DNA of 64,000 bases, taken from positions 26,503,001 through 26,567,000 of the forward strand of contig NC_135119.1 of assembly GCF_050908995.1 (NCBI RefSeq). Reading direction: 5' to 3'. How positions within the stretch are numbered: the first letter of the stretch is position 1; each line of letters starts with the position of its first letter. The translations under genes and the position numbers were made by a program. The notes under the pieces were generated by a model, which searched no databases, was not told the DNA's origin, and worked only from the letters and a program-made list of their open reading frames with translations. Shown in pieces: positions 1 to 11,902 of this stretch. This stretch comes from Andrena cerasifolii. Lineage: Eukaryota; Arthropoda; Insecta; Hymenoptera; Andrenidae.

Positions 1-1277
1 GAACAATCAGGACTCGATTGTGCCAAACGCTGGCCCGGGGCACTGGAACGATCCCGACATGCTGATCATCGGCAATTTCGGGTTAAGTTACGAGCAGAGC
101 AAAACGCAAATGGCGTTGTGGGCTATTCTAGCGGCGCCTCTATTGATGTCCGTCGATCTGAGAACGATCCGACCGGAGTACAAAGCCATTTTACAAAATA
201 GGAAAATCATCGCCGTGGATCAGGACCCGCTAGGTATACAGGGTCGGCGCATCTACAAAGTCAGTGAATCCAGCGTGTGTTAACGGGGTATTCTGCTTTA
301 AAAATCGATTTTTTTTACACGTTAAAGAATATTGTTTCAAAAATGTATGTGCAAAGCCGTACGTCTGAACTCTTGAAATGAAAAAAGTTACAGGTGCCTG
401 AACGATACGGCGACGCGCGTCGCGACGGGTGATATGGAACACTTTAAACGCCTTTTCTCAAAGCAATGCTTTCTAAATGGTTGCCGTAATATCTTAAGAT
501 CTACCTGGCAGATTGATTCCAGATTTTTGTGCACCTTCGTTGCACGTGTCTTTATCGTCCGTACCAAAATTAATTCATAATAATGTTTCTTTCTCAATCC
601 TTTAGTCCACGAAAGGTACGACAAGCATGAAAAATCGATAGTCAAACTTTAAAAATTTAAACATTACTGAAACATGGATAAATATACGAACCAAAGTTTG
701 GCGAAAACAATTGTGTAGATGCTCGATAAAAGAAATACCAAAAAATTGTGTAAAAAAGCACGCTTTAAACTAGAATACCCTCTTGAAAACGAAATTTCTC
801 AAGCCCCGGAATGTGAAAGTAAGCTTTGCTTTTTTTACTCTTTCAGCATAAGGGTATTGAGATCTGGGCGAGGCCGATAACTCCCGTCTATCAGAATTAC
901 TTCTCTTACGCCATAGCGTTCGTGAATAGGAGAACGGACGGTACGCCTTCCGACGTGTCCGTTACACTGAAGGAGCTTGGACTGCAGTATCCCGGAGGAT
1001 ACGGCGTAGAGGTAAGTCGTCAGAGCTCCGCCTTAATTTCTCTGTTACATGTAAGAAAATAAGATAAAACAACTGTGCGCGTCTACAGGATTTATACGAG
1101 GACGTGAATTACGGCGTCCTGACGCCGCAGACGAAGATAAAAGTCAAGGTGAATCCATCCGGCGTTGTGATACTACGTTGCGACCTCCACTTAGAAGATA
1201 TTTTCGATACGAATCAATTCCCCCAGTACACGCCATCGAATCAGCTCTTCAAAGTCAGGCAGAACTCGTTCAAGTAA
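1..1277 (+). CDS. Alpha-N-acetylgalactosaminidase / alpha-galactosidase (GH27), C-terminal exons only
   Basis: Three coding exons are visible: up to 259, 847-1011 and 1089-1277 (stop TAA 1275-1277). All junctions are GT-AG and phase 0. The first exon carries the GH27 signature around NAGPGHWNDPDML, followed by a segment like LWAILAAPLLMSVDLR and VDQDPLGIQGRRIYK, all typical of the (beta/alpha)8 barrel of lysosomal alpha-galactosidases and NAGA. The last two exons encode the C-terminal beta-sandwich domain. The family removes terminal alpha-linked galactose or N-acetylgalactosamine from glycoconjugates in the lysosome. The catalytic nucleophile and signal peptide lie upstream, off the left edge. 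NAGA and GLA cannot be separated safely from this fragment. The gene converges on the PFAS gene, with 232 bases between the two stop codons. Confidence 0.9.
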
Positions 1278-1377
1278 CGCGCACTAAACTCAGACAAATT
1301 TTCTAACTGTAATTTACCATTTCTCTTTTGTAATACTTGACAACACGATGTTACCATACTTTGTTAAGAAGGTAGGA

Positions 1378-1383
1378 AATAAA
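1378..1383 (+). terminator. Polyadenylation signal AATAAA of the GH27 gene
   Basis: A canonical AATAAA hexamer lies about 100 bases after the stop codon of the GH27 gene and before the 3' end of the opposing PFAS gene. The position fits a short 3' UTR. Confidence 0.6.
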
Positions 1384-1509
1384 GAATTTTATAGTCCACG
1401 AAACTTCAACCTTTATTAAGCGATATTAAAGTATCGTTTAGAATTTAGAAGGCTCTGTTTAGAAAAATATACGATCTCGTTACTTACAACGGCGGATATG
1501 CGAGGAATG

Positions 1510-4500
1510 CTATGAAATGGATTCACACCACGCGTACGCGTTGTCGAAGATGCGCTGCCACGGCGAAGCGACGTACGCCCAATCTGCTCGCTTCCAAGGC
1601 CACTGCCACATCTGCGTGCACCGCTCGGGATGTGGCATCATCGCCAAGTGGCGGCCATCCGCTGAGCAAATGCCAGCAATACCCTCTGCGAATAAATAGC
1701 GCGCGCTGCATTCAGCTTAGGTGTTCTATTGTGAAGGAAATGTGTAACTAAGTCCTCTCACCTGTGCTTCCATTTGGATTAAGGGGGTATCGTTCAGTGG
1801 GGTTACCATGGTCGTCGGTGTACTTAATAGCCAAGCAGTGGTTTTCCTTCAGCTTCTTCAGCACCTCGTCGTTACGGAACGTGAATCTTCCTTCGCCGTG
1901 AGCGACCCATACACCTAAGACGCTGTTTTCCATTCCGCTCAGCATGATCGATGGTGACTTATCAATCCTAACTGTGCTCCATCGGCACTCGAACCTTTCC
2001 GATATGTTGTGGTCCAAGTAAACGTCTGGCTTCTCGACATTACCTGTAAGAGATATGTAGTTCAGGTCTTTGAAAATTGTGTAGGCTTTCTGTCGTTGAA
2101 CAGGATGTACCAGTTTCGTTTCCTATCCACCCTAACAAAGACATCAGTTGACAACCGTTGCATACTCCTAAACTGAATGTGTCTTCGCGAGAAATAAATG
2201 CTTTCAGTTGCTTCTGTAGGGTTGGATGGAACAGGAGGCTTGCTGCCCATCCTTTCGCAGAGCCCAGAACATCTGAAATTTGAAATTAATTTAATCTAAG
2301 TCTGATTAACTGGTATTTTTGTCAGATTCTATTACCTCTTCAATTCATACAAACTGTATAATTCGTTACTTTAAGGGGTTATACTTAGTCAGGCGGCCGA
2401 AAACAGGCGAATATTTGTGAATTTTTTTTGTCAAAATATAACAGTAACAGATTTTGCTACAAAAAAATAGATTCGCTGATGCTACATTAGACGCATTGTG
2501 TTATTTAAAAATAAATTTTAAAACCAAAGAGTAATGTTTCGCTTTGTACAAATTTTGTATTAAATAAATAAATTTACCAATTATATTTAATATCATTTAC
2601 ACAAGTTTTGTATAAATTAGACAGGAATAATCATTTAGTTAAAGTTTTCTCGTGTGTTTGATAAATATTATCAACATTATTCTAAAAATATAATTTTTGC
2701 AATATTTTTTTCAATTTCTCGAGAATTCTCAAGAAATATGATCTCATTTCTAGTTTCTCGAGAAACAAAAAATATCGAGAAGTCAGGAACACTACCCTTA
2801 AGGAATTAAAGCCTATTGAGTGACTCACCCGCGTAACTGAAACCACCAGGGAATATGACGCCCCTGAATCTGTCGAATGTAATTTTATTCTCCAGCAAAT
2901 CTTGCATCGTCACATCCCAGACCTCGAAGCCAGCGCTCACCAAAGATGCTACCATTTCTCTGTCACCGTTTATGCCTTCTTCTCTTACCACGGCGACCGT
3001 GATCTTTGCTGTAGAACAAAAAATGTAAAAGTCGTTGCTCCACATTTTCAGATAATGTATGCTGATTTGGAGGTATGCAAACCAGATAAATCCCTTTGAA
3101 CAGGCTTGATGTCAGGATGGAATGTTAGTTTGTAAGCTGGTGCTGTTCTATCCTTTAATCCACTGAACTCTTCCAGTGCACATTCAACGTTTGTTTGCCG
3201 ACGTTCTAATTGGTAGCTGGTTTCCTCCCACAGGGACATTAAGGAGATAACTGTCGAGTCCAGAACTGTCTTCCCTTGGACTTTGATGTTTATCTAAGAA
3301 TGTTGAAAGAACACAATACAAATTGCAAGCGCAAATATTTGTACAATACAGAAAATACATACTTTCGATGACAATCCAAAGTCTCCCGACGTTCCAATTG
3401 AATACACAGGAGCATTGAACTGCGCAAATACGTCGAATGCATCATCAAGATTTCTTTCGTCAACTTCCAGTATCCATCCCACTTCTTCGGCGAATAGGAC
3501 GTCGATAGGCGAGCCTACTTTGTGAGAGATATTAACGTCCATTCCAGAAATGCCACCGAAACACATTTCAAGGAGACACGTGATGAGTCCACCGTCACTG
3601 ATATCATGTCCCGCCAATACTTTCCCCTCTGTTGCGAGCAGAATAATATTCAACATAAATTACTCGTCTCGGTAATATTTAATAAATCTTACAGATTATC
3701 CTAGGTCACCTGCAATCAAACGTTGCGTGGCGTTGAAAGCATTCTTCAAAAGGTCAGCCCGCTGCATATCTGGAGCATCATTGCCAAGCGAGTTGTAAAC
3801 CTGAGTCAAAGCCGTTCCGCCAATTCGACTCTGGCCATCTGATAAGTCAACGAACAATATGCGACCACGTTTCTCTGCCGCGGGTGCTTTTAAGTCAGGT
3901 GTTACTACCTGAAATGGATCAGCGGTAACGTAAAGTAAATTGATGAAGCTAGGTTTCCCAAGGAACGCCTTTAACTTACTTGTCGAATATCGGGACAGGG
4001 AGCGTAACAAGAAACCACAAGCGTTCCTGGTGCTTTAACAACATCTTTACCAATCCGCGCAGCCATACTAAGAGAATCCTTTCCTCCATCGATTGCAATT
4101 CCAAGCTCGTTCATGAATGAACACATCGCAGAGCATGCATCGTACAGCGCAGCACCTTCGCCTGGCAATTTCGCAGCCCACATCCAATTCCCACTGCATT
4201 TCACATCCTAGAAACATATATATCTGTGACATTTATGAAACAAACGTGTACTTTTTTTTTAATTAAGGGGGAACACCACTGTGCCGGCCGGAGAAGTAAG
4301 CCATTTTTAAGAATAATTTACAGTTTTCATAGAACAATTTTATTGTCTACCTTTAGTACGCTGTCTTAAGAGACTGTACGAAAAAAATATATAAATAGAA
4401 AACCATCCATAAATTTTAATGTATTAATTAATCTTTTAGACCCCCCACGCGAGCTGGTCGAATGTGTAACTTTTCCGGCCGTCACAGTGGTGTTCCCCCT

Positions 4501-7500
4501 TAATGTTTGGTCAGAATCGGTTCAGCGTTAATACCTGTATGTCTGAAATACGTGCGAAAACTAAGTTGCTCAACGCTTCTGCTACAGTCATGCGAGCTCC
4601 AGCTGCTGGGTTCACGAGGCCTTTGATTGGCTGTTCTCCGATGGAAGTCGCTACACCAGCCTACGTAATAAAATAATGATTAACGACATCGCACCATGTT
4701 AGGCATATTTTTACTTTCAGATTTCGTTACCGTCGAGAAATGAGAAATCGCTGTTACAGCTAAATTCGCAAGAGGAGTGTGCAGAGGGCCAACGCACTGT
4801 TGCTGCGCAATTAATCCAGTAACACAGCGGTCAACCTTGTTAGTCAAGTAACGCTTGCTGCCTACCGAAGGCAAGCGAAGAACTCTTTCCAGAGCAGACT
4901 GTACGGTCAAATTCTCCGGTAGTTTAACAGGAGATAATTGAGTTACCTGCCTCTGAAGGCTGAAAGTCTGTAAGGACATTAAATTGCATTTAAAGTATCC
5001 GTTGGAAGTGTTACGTAGAATACCCACCTTACGAGGCATTTTCCCAAGCACCAGTTCCAAATCCAAATCGACCGGATGTCTTTTATCTTCGTGAACCTCG
5101 CTTAGGTACTTTGACGCATCACAGTCATCTTCTTCGGAGAGAATGATCTTCCCATTTCCAGTGACAGTCCCTACGAAATTTATAGGGCACTTTTCTCGCG
5201 TAGCTATTTCCCTAAGCAACTTGCTGTCCTCTGGTTTGCAAAGGATTGCATCGTTCTCTTGGTACTCGGCACCCCATAACTCTAACGTACTGATACTTGC
5301 ATCGCCTAACTCAAACTTCTTCGTGAAGATAACAGCACCCGCAGGCTCCACTATTTCTTTCAGAACGTTACCTAGTTATTTGAAATATCAATTAGTGGTG
5401 CGATGGTGTCGTACTTTTCATAGTTACAGGGGAATGTTTCTCACCATTGCCTCCAGCTCCTTGGTCATGTATACTAAGTATCGGGTTCTTCTTTCCCATT
5501 TCAGTGCACGCACGAACCACTCTGTTCAGTTTCTGCTCCATTTCAGGGTCCCCTCTTTGCACTGCCCCGAAGTCCAATTCAGACTTGTTGTCACCTTGCA
5601 CCTAACGATAAATACTTGGCATTTAATCGATCATTAACAGGAACACGGTAGATAAAAATATAAAACTACCTCGATAGAACTTGCAGCACCACCTCCAACG
5701 CCAATTCTATAAATAGGACCACCGATTTTGATAACTTCCATGCCTGGAATAATTCCTACTTTTAGCTCTTCGCACAATGCGTGTAACGCTCTTGTAATTC
5801 ATTCTCCCTGACCTTTCTGTGGCAAAACTTTCTGCGACATGTCAGCATCCATTGTACCTAAACCTCCGCTGAACATTATGGGTTTAATCCACTCGCGTCG
5901 TACACCCATAGTATCTGCCATACCAAAGGAGCGAGCGAAGCCAGATATAACTGGTTCTCCAAACTTATTGCCATAGTCGGATGCCCCGTTACTAGCTTCA
6001 ACTATAATTTCCAGCGGTGTGGCCATGTTACTAGGGTACGGTACTCCTTTCTCCTCCCAGGGTAAATCGTATCCTAAAAAAGCGGCAGCCTTGACAATAT
6101 GTACATGCTAATTTTACGCAAGCTACGAGAGACTACGACGAACCTGGAATGTGCAGATTACCAACAGAATAACCAGCTGTTCCAGCAATGTAGTATCCTC
6201 CTCTACCAATGCCTTGAACGTCTCTTAATCTCCCTCCAGTCCCAGTTGTAGCTCCGCTGGAAAATCACAACGTTCGTGAAGCGTGCTGCGATGTATCCAG
6301 TAAATGTCTGCATTAGTTACCTGAACGGAGCGACACCCGTTGGGAAATTGTGAGTCTCTGCGGTAAATATAAGATCTTGATCTACGTCTTCTAAGTGGAA
6401 TGGACTGCACTTGTGCGTGTCCTTCGGCCGAAGTGCTGCCACTCGATGCCCCTTAATCGCACTGCTATTGTCGCTGAATTTAATTGTGTTGTTCGGATTA
6501 GAATGATTCTGAGTCTCTATAATCATATCGATTAACGATTCCTTCATCTCTTCGCCATCGACTACCATGCGTCCTTTGAAGAACCAGTGACGGCTGTGTT
6601 CACTGTTAGATTGCGCTAAGTCGAAGCACTCCACACTAGTTGGATTGCGTTTTAATTTGTTGAGAAACAGGTCCGTGTAGAAGTCCAGGTCCCAGTTATC
6701 GAACGCCAAACCTGTTCAAATTGTAAAAAGATGTATACCTCCGTCTCGAATAAAATATTCCATCTAATTTCATTCTGGATATATACCTAATTTTGAGTTC
6801 ACTTCTTCCAAAGCTTTACGTCCGCCTTTCAGAACGTCAACTTCGAACCACTTCTCTGGCCTGAAGCCATGATCAAACGTTTCTATCGTCTTCGTGTACC
6901 TACATTCCGTCATTTTATCATGCAATGCTTCTGCTATCTATAAAAAAATATATGTTAAAGGTACTACTCCTAAAACAGTATTATAACATTTTCACTAGTG
7001 TTCCTGATTTCTCGATATTTTTTGTTTCTCAAGAAATCAGATCATACTTCTTGAGAATTCTCGAAAAGTCTGTTTACTTAAATGAATTTTCCGAAAAGTC
7101 TAGCTACTTAAAAATTGTTTTGCCGTTATATACATATCTGTCGTGGATATTAAATGACAAACGCGTCTTTTGAATCTTTTTGAAGAGATTCTCCATTACC
7201 TATGCAACAATTTTATAAGGGATACAATAGCTTTGTCTCTTCTTTTCGATATTTCTTCTTTAATAGCCACTAGAAACTCATTACTGAATTCAGTAGGTAT
7301 ACCATTTTTCTAAATTGTTAAATAAGAATTTAAGAGCACCTTCATCAGTCAATAATCTCGAATCTTCACTACTGAGATTTTCTATTGAGATTTATTATAA
7401 ATTGTAGATGTGTTTATACGTTCGCGATTAACTAGTAATATACAATTTGAACTAACTGAAATTTCAATTCCGAAAATAAATGAGATTTATAATAATTTTC

Positions 7501-8085
7501 GTAAACTTAAGTTTCTCGAGAAAAATAGTATTTCTTGAGAAATAAGAAATAAGGATTTATAAAACTTCTCGACAAGGAACACTAATTTTCACACATACAG
7601 CATCTTCGACTTTTTTATCGATCGTTCCGGTATGCTTGATGCAGTATCTGGTCGCTGCTTCGATTCTTGTTATTTTGTGTAAATGTACGGATCTGCAGAT
7701 TGACACAGCGTTGCTAGAGAATGCTGTAGAAAAGTTCAACCTGTAATAGACAAGAAATCGATTAGTACGCACGACATTCTCATGCGAGCGATTCTCTGTT
7801 ATTCCCTTCGCTTTACCTAGGGCCAATTTCAATAATCAAGTTCCTCTCCGACTTTTCATCAAACACGCTACAGCTCTTTAAATTATCTTGCTCGAACGGA
7901 GGAATCAGAATCCATTTCAACAATCTCGACTCTTCTTCGTTCAGAGGCTCCTTGGTTTCAACGTAATAGCACAATTCAGTCTCTAGGCCATTTATCGAAT
8001 CCAATATTCCAACTATGCTGTTGAGTTTGTTTTTAAATTGGCTTGATTTCAACCCAGGCACCTTGTAGAACTTAATAATACCCAT
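1510..8085 (-). CDS. PFAS: Phosphoribosylformylglycinamidine synthase (FGAM synthase), complete, 19 exons
   Basis: Catalyses FGAR + glutamine + ATP to FGAM, the fourth step of de novo purine synthesis, in the cytosol (Drosophila ade2). Exons in transcript order: 8085-7817, 7740-7599, 6937-6787, 6711-6321, 6256-6144, 6073-5813, 5743-5670, 5601-5445, 5371-5028, 4967-4731, 4660-4535, 4207-3980, 3908-3710, 3628-3363, 3293-3083, 3008-2829, 2272-2111, 2043-1762, 1685-1510. All phases join. They sum to 1322 residues; vertebrate PFAS is about 1340. Visible family segments include FDLAQSNSEHSRHWFFKG, FTAETHNFPTG, ASNGASDYGNKFGEP, SIHDQGAGGNG, MWAAKLPGEGAAL and GKDSLSM. The C-terminal glutaminase domain has the nucleophile Cys in GVCNGCQ (about residue 1154) and His/Glu in PHPER (about 1283/1285). 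I chose the ATG at 8085 because MGIIKFYKVPG aligns with the family start; an in-frame ATG at 8130 also exists. Several introns are only 60-73 nt. Confidence 0.96.
2375..2797. mobile_element. TTAA-flanked non-autonomous element in a PFAS intron
   Basis: TTAA tetramers at 2371-2374 and 2798-2801 bound a 423-bp AT-rich block that starts GGGGTTATACTT and ends (reverse complement) GGGTAGTGTTCC. It lies in the intron between exons 3008-2829 and 2272-2111. The terminal match is short. The last ~160 bases, with repeated TTTCTCGAGAAA-like motifs, match the block at 6996-7584 in inverted orientation. Confidence 0.5.
4267..4499. mobile_element. piggyBac-like MITE (TTAA target duplication) in a PFAS intron
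   Basis: A 233-bp element lies between TTAA at 4263-4266 and TTAA at 4500-4503. It has near-perfect terminal inverted repeats of about 20 bp starting GGGGGAACACCACTGTG, followed by a shared GGCCGG. It contains no reading frame and sits in the PFAS intron between 4535 and 4207. A TTAA duplication is diagnostic of piggyBac-type transposition. Confidence 0.8.
6996..7584. mobile_element. Non-autonomous element with AGTGTTCCT termini in a PFAS intron
   Basis: A 589-bp AT-rich block starts TAGTGTTCCT and ends AGGAACACTA. It lies in the intron between PFAS exons 7740-7599 and 6937-6787. Its left part repeats the right part of the element at 2375-2797 in opposite orientation, including motifs of the type TTTCTCGAGAAA and TTGAGAATTCTCGA. 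It contains no coding capacity. Confidence 0.5.
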
Positions 8086-9225
8086 GATCTGAGAACAAGA
8101 GGTCACAAAATGATCGAATCCACCGGGCAATTAAAAGCAGAGACGGAAACACCGAAGCACAAGCGCGCAGATCAGTTATAGTACTAAATCGATACCGATT
8201 GATTGTGTTCGCTGAGGCGACCTGGTACAGTACCGAGGGTGTTGCTGCGTTATCTTAATTTATCAGCATGGTAATTGCAAAATAGAATACTCCATCGAAC
8301 AAATTTTAAGCTGAGGTCGAGAGGTCAGCTTGCTCAATAATATTCTTATCTCCCCTGAGATTATACGTTCTCACACGCCACAGTGCTTTCAAAAACGTTT
8401 TAATATGTCTATTCCTGCGAGGACCTTAAGCTTCTCAATGAAAATTGTTATTAAAGGCAAGCTTGAATTTACGGCTGCTCGCTGTGATAAATATTCACAC
8501 TAAATCTGAGTTTCTTCAAATGAAGATGGTTGTTGTGTCGCTACATTTACATCACCATGTTTACAAACATGTATCATTGAGCTGATACTACGAAATTATT
8601 GGAAAACAGTTTTAAGTTACGAAGAAAAATAAAGCTACGAGTAACGATAATAGTCTACGCACTTACAGTGTTATGTATGCACTATCAGTGGTGTATATAG
8701 CTCACTGATGCAACAGGTTTCTTACAGTTATTGAAGTCCGATGGGGAACATAACCTTGTCATTCCTTACCACGTGCTTTTTTTTTATCTGTCGAATGAAG
8801 CAATTACCATTGATTACCATGTTGCGTCGCGGAAATGATGTGACTATGGATTTACTGAATTGTCAGCTGATTCTTATCGAAACGCAATTTATTATTTAAT
8901 CCACTAAGATTAATACAAAATGAATTGCATTATTATAATACTCACTAAACTTCTTAATTAACTTTTACGTGTATAAGAAACAAATGTTCCATCGCTCCTT
9001 TCACGTGGCTATCTCTGTCAGTCACCCTTATAAAATTAACAAACTGAACAAATACCGAAACGCGTATTAGCGTTGGACTTCTATTTATTCTAATTTCATC
9101 TAACATAATTGTATTTCTTTTCATTAATGAAAAGAGGCCGCACTGTGCATGTAAAAAGGTGTAAAACCGCCTCGTACATACTGTCGCATAATGTATTTGA
9201 GAATATATTTCCCATCCGAGATTGT
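8086..9225. other. Intergenic: PFAS 5' flank and MED25 3' flank
   Basis: I see no gene here. The stretch holds the upstream region and 5' UTR of PFAS (8086 to about 8300) and the 3' UTR of MED25. A minus-strand AATAAA (TTTATT at 9084-9089) is a candidate MED25 polyadenylation signal, about 140 bases after its stop codon. PFAS and MED25 are transcribed in the same direction. Confidence 0.5.
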
Positions 9226-11869
9226 TTATCCAAGGAAATCGTAATTAGAGACATCTTCGAACTGCTGGTTCTGTGGGTTGCCAGGAGCCATTGGTCTTGT
9301 GGTCATTTGGCCTCTGGCGCTTACTATTTGTTGCTGCAGTCCGAGTACTTGCTGCCTGTATGGAGGTTGCGGCTGCAAATAGAAAATTCATGCACGTTTC
9401 TCAGTACGATGCAGTTAATCAACATATTTCCATTTTTGTCCAATACGCTAAAACTTCCCCTAAATTTTCAGAGATGTTAAATCTTTTTAAACGAATTACC
9501 AAATTTCTTATCGTCAAAACAGTTACTGATAATGAAATGGTTAAACGCACGATTACACACCTGCTGCAATAAATGCCTGAGACCCATATTTGAGACAGGC
9601 CGCATCAGTCGCGGAGCATTCGCTTGTTGGTTCGACATGGCAGCAGAATTGAGAGCTCTTTGCGCTTGCTGAGCCTATAAGCAAATCGTTATTTTCGTTT
9701 AAACTTGGTTCTCCTCCTTTCGACTGAGAATGTGGATAACAATGTACGATCATCTTTAAGAAGCATTTTATTTCACCTCTAACTGTTGCTTGTATTGCAT
9801 TTCCTGCTGTTGCGCTACTTCTAAATTTTGTTGAATCTACAAAATTAATTACGCGTGTGAATTTATATTACACGCGCTGCATTCGTTCTTCGAGTCTCTC
9901 TCTCTCTATCTCTCTGCTATACGGTATCTGCTTACGTTCACTTCCAGCTGCGATTTATATTGCGCCTCCTGCTGCTGGGCGGCTTCTAACGTTTGCCTTA
10001 GTTGTTGGATTTTCAATAAGTTTTGGTGCCTGGCTAGTTCTATGTCGTCGTACGGTCTTTGTTGTCCTATCATCGTACCAGAACCTGCGGCAACTTGGGA
10101 ACCAGGTAAACCACCACCCTACCGGTGCACCAAGCAAAACGGACCCTTTATTTTCTTCCTCTTGCTTCGGATACTTAACTCTGTTCTCCGTTAAGTATCG
10201 AGCCTTACCTGCATGTTAATTTGATTCTGAGGCACAGCGGAGGAAGTCAAAGTTTGCTGCGGAGCATTTGTGGAGACCACGTTTTGGGTTATTTGCCCAC
10301 CTCCCATTGCTATGGTGTTCGTTTGAGACATAAGGATACCTCCTTGCGATGTGCCCGTACTGGGCATGGGCCCAGTTATTGCATTTCCTTGCGCACCGCC
10401 AGCCTAAGGTGTTCAATCGTTAGATCTCTACTTCAGTAAGCTACTAATACCTTGCCGCATGGAATAAAAATAAGAATCATGCAGTAAGAGCAGGGACGGA
10501 ATTGGGTAGAGGCAAATTTTGGAGAGCGACAAATTTTCGGGACCGGCAAATCTTGGGGAGCGACAAATTTTAAGCGAAAGAAATTGGAAAAGGTTTAAAC
10601 ACAGAGGCTTGAGACAACTTTAAAATCATTGCACTTTATTTTCATGATAGCGAATTTGTAATGACTGAGATACGAGTTGAAATATTGAATTAATTTTTAA
10701 ATTGTCTCTACTCTTTTAAATTAAAATATTTGATAATATTTCGCGGAAAGAGCGGCATTCGCTTGTTAACCTAGGGACGCCAAATTTTGAAATCCGTCGC
10801 AGAGTAAGCGGCTGACACTCCGTATCAACAGACAAACTACTCACTTGTCCCTGCCTTATAGAAGCATGCGATGACTTCTGCTGTTGGATCACTTTCCTCA
10901 GCCGATCCACGAAGCCCGTTTGATCATTTGGAATGAACCCTAAGTACGTTCTCTTCTCAGCCGTGTATAGGAGGATAAGTACCTTTATCTCGCAAGTGGA
11001 CGTTGGTGGTAAAAAGGTGAAGTGTACGCAGCCTGCCTAAAATATTATTCCCTTGTCAATCGAGAACATTGGTTTAAAAGGTATCAGACTATTGTATACT
11101 AACAAATCCGGAACTCATGACTTTCGTCAGAGAATCCAAAGCCTCGCAGGGTGCTGGATGAAACAGAACGGACTTGGAGTTCTTTAAATAAAGCCCACCG
11201 ATATTGCCTATCAATTGTTTAGGCATCAACTGCATGAGTAACTTCTGTGGCCAGGTATCAGCTTTCCTAAATAAGTACGCCTCGTTAAATATATCGAGTT
11301 CCCCTGATGAGAATCATACCTCCAAAAAGAAAACTCACAATTCTGGATCTCCGTCTTTGGAATGCGCGGAAACTTGGCAAGGAAGATGTCTAGTTTGTTT
11401 CGGCGCGTCGGCAGGAATTTTAGCTTTCTCCACCCATTCGATGACTCCCTGCCATATGGTGTGCCTTTCACGTGGTGCAACAATCTGTGGACTCGCCACG
11501 GGACCAGAATTTACGTTGCCCTTTAACGTTTACATCCACATTCGATTTCGCTCGTAAAGATTCATAGAAGAACTGGAACCTGTTCCTCGAGAACATTACC
11601 TGTGCTTGAGAATGCACTACTTGCTGCTGTTGGGAGACTGACGACACGGACGCCTGCGTCTGGGAAGCTGTGACTGTTTGCGGCACTTGACTAGGTGCTG
11701 ACTGACTGACACACGACACTGTCAGTTGCTGCCCACCCTGTCCATGACTCTGTTGGCCAGACATAGGCATCGGAGCTTGCTGCTGAACATTCTGCTGCTG
11801 CTGTTGCTGTTGCTGTTGTAGCTGCATGGAGAATCTTACTTGTTGCTGCTGAGTCAGCTGCTGTTGCTG

Positions 11870-11902
<33 letters not shown>

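Noticed and set aside
5799..5812. Stop codon interrupting PFAS after QKVLPQKG
   Set aside because: It lies in a 69-nt intron (5744-5812) with proper GT and AG ends; the joined phases give the expected GMEVIKIGGPIYRIGVGGG.
11339..11520. Premature stop in MED25 exon 6 reading frame (read-through ends ...CCTT stop)
   Set aside because: The stop appears only if the 79-nt intron 11521-11599 is kept. Splicing from the good donor at 11600 restores the ACID-domain frame, so the gene is not a pseudogene.
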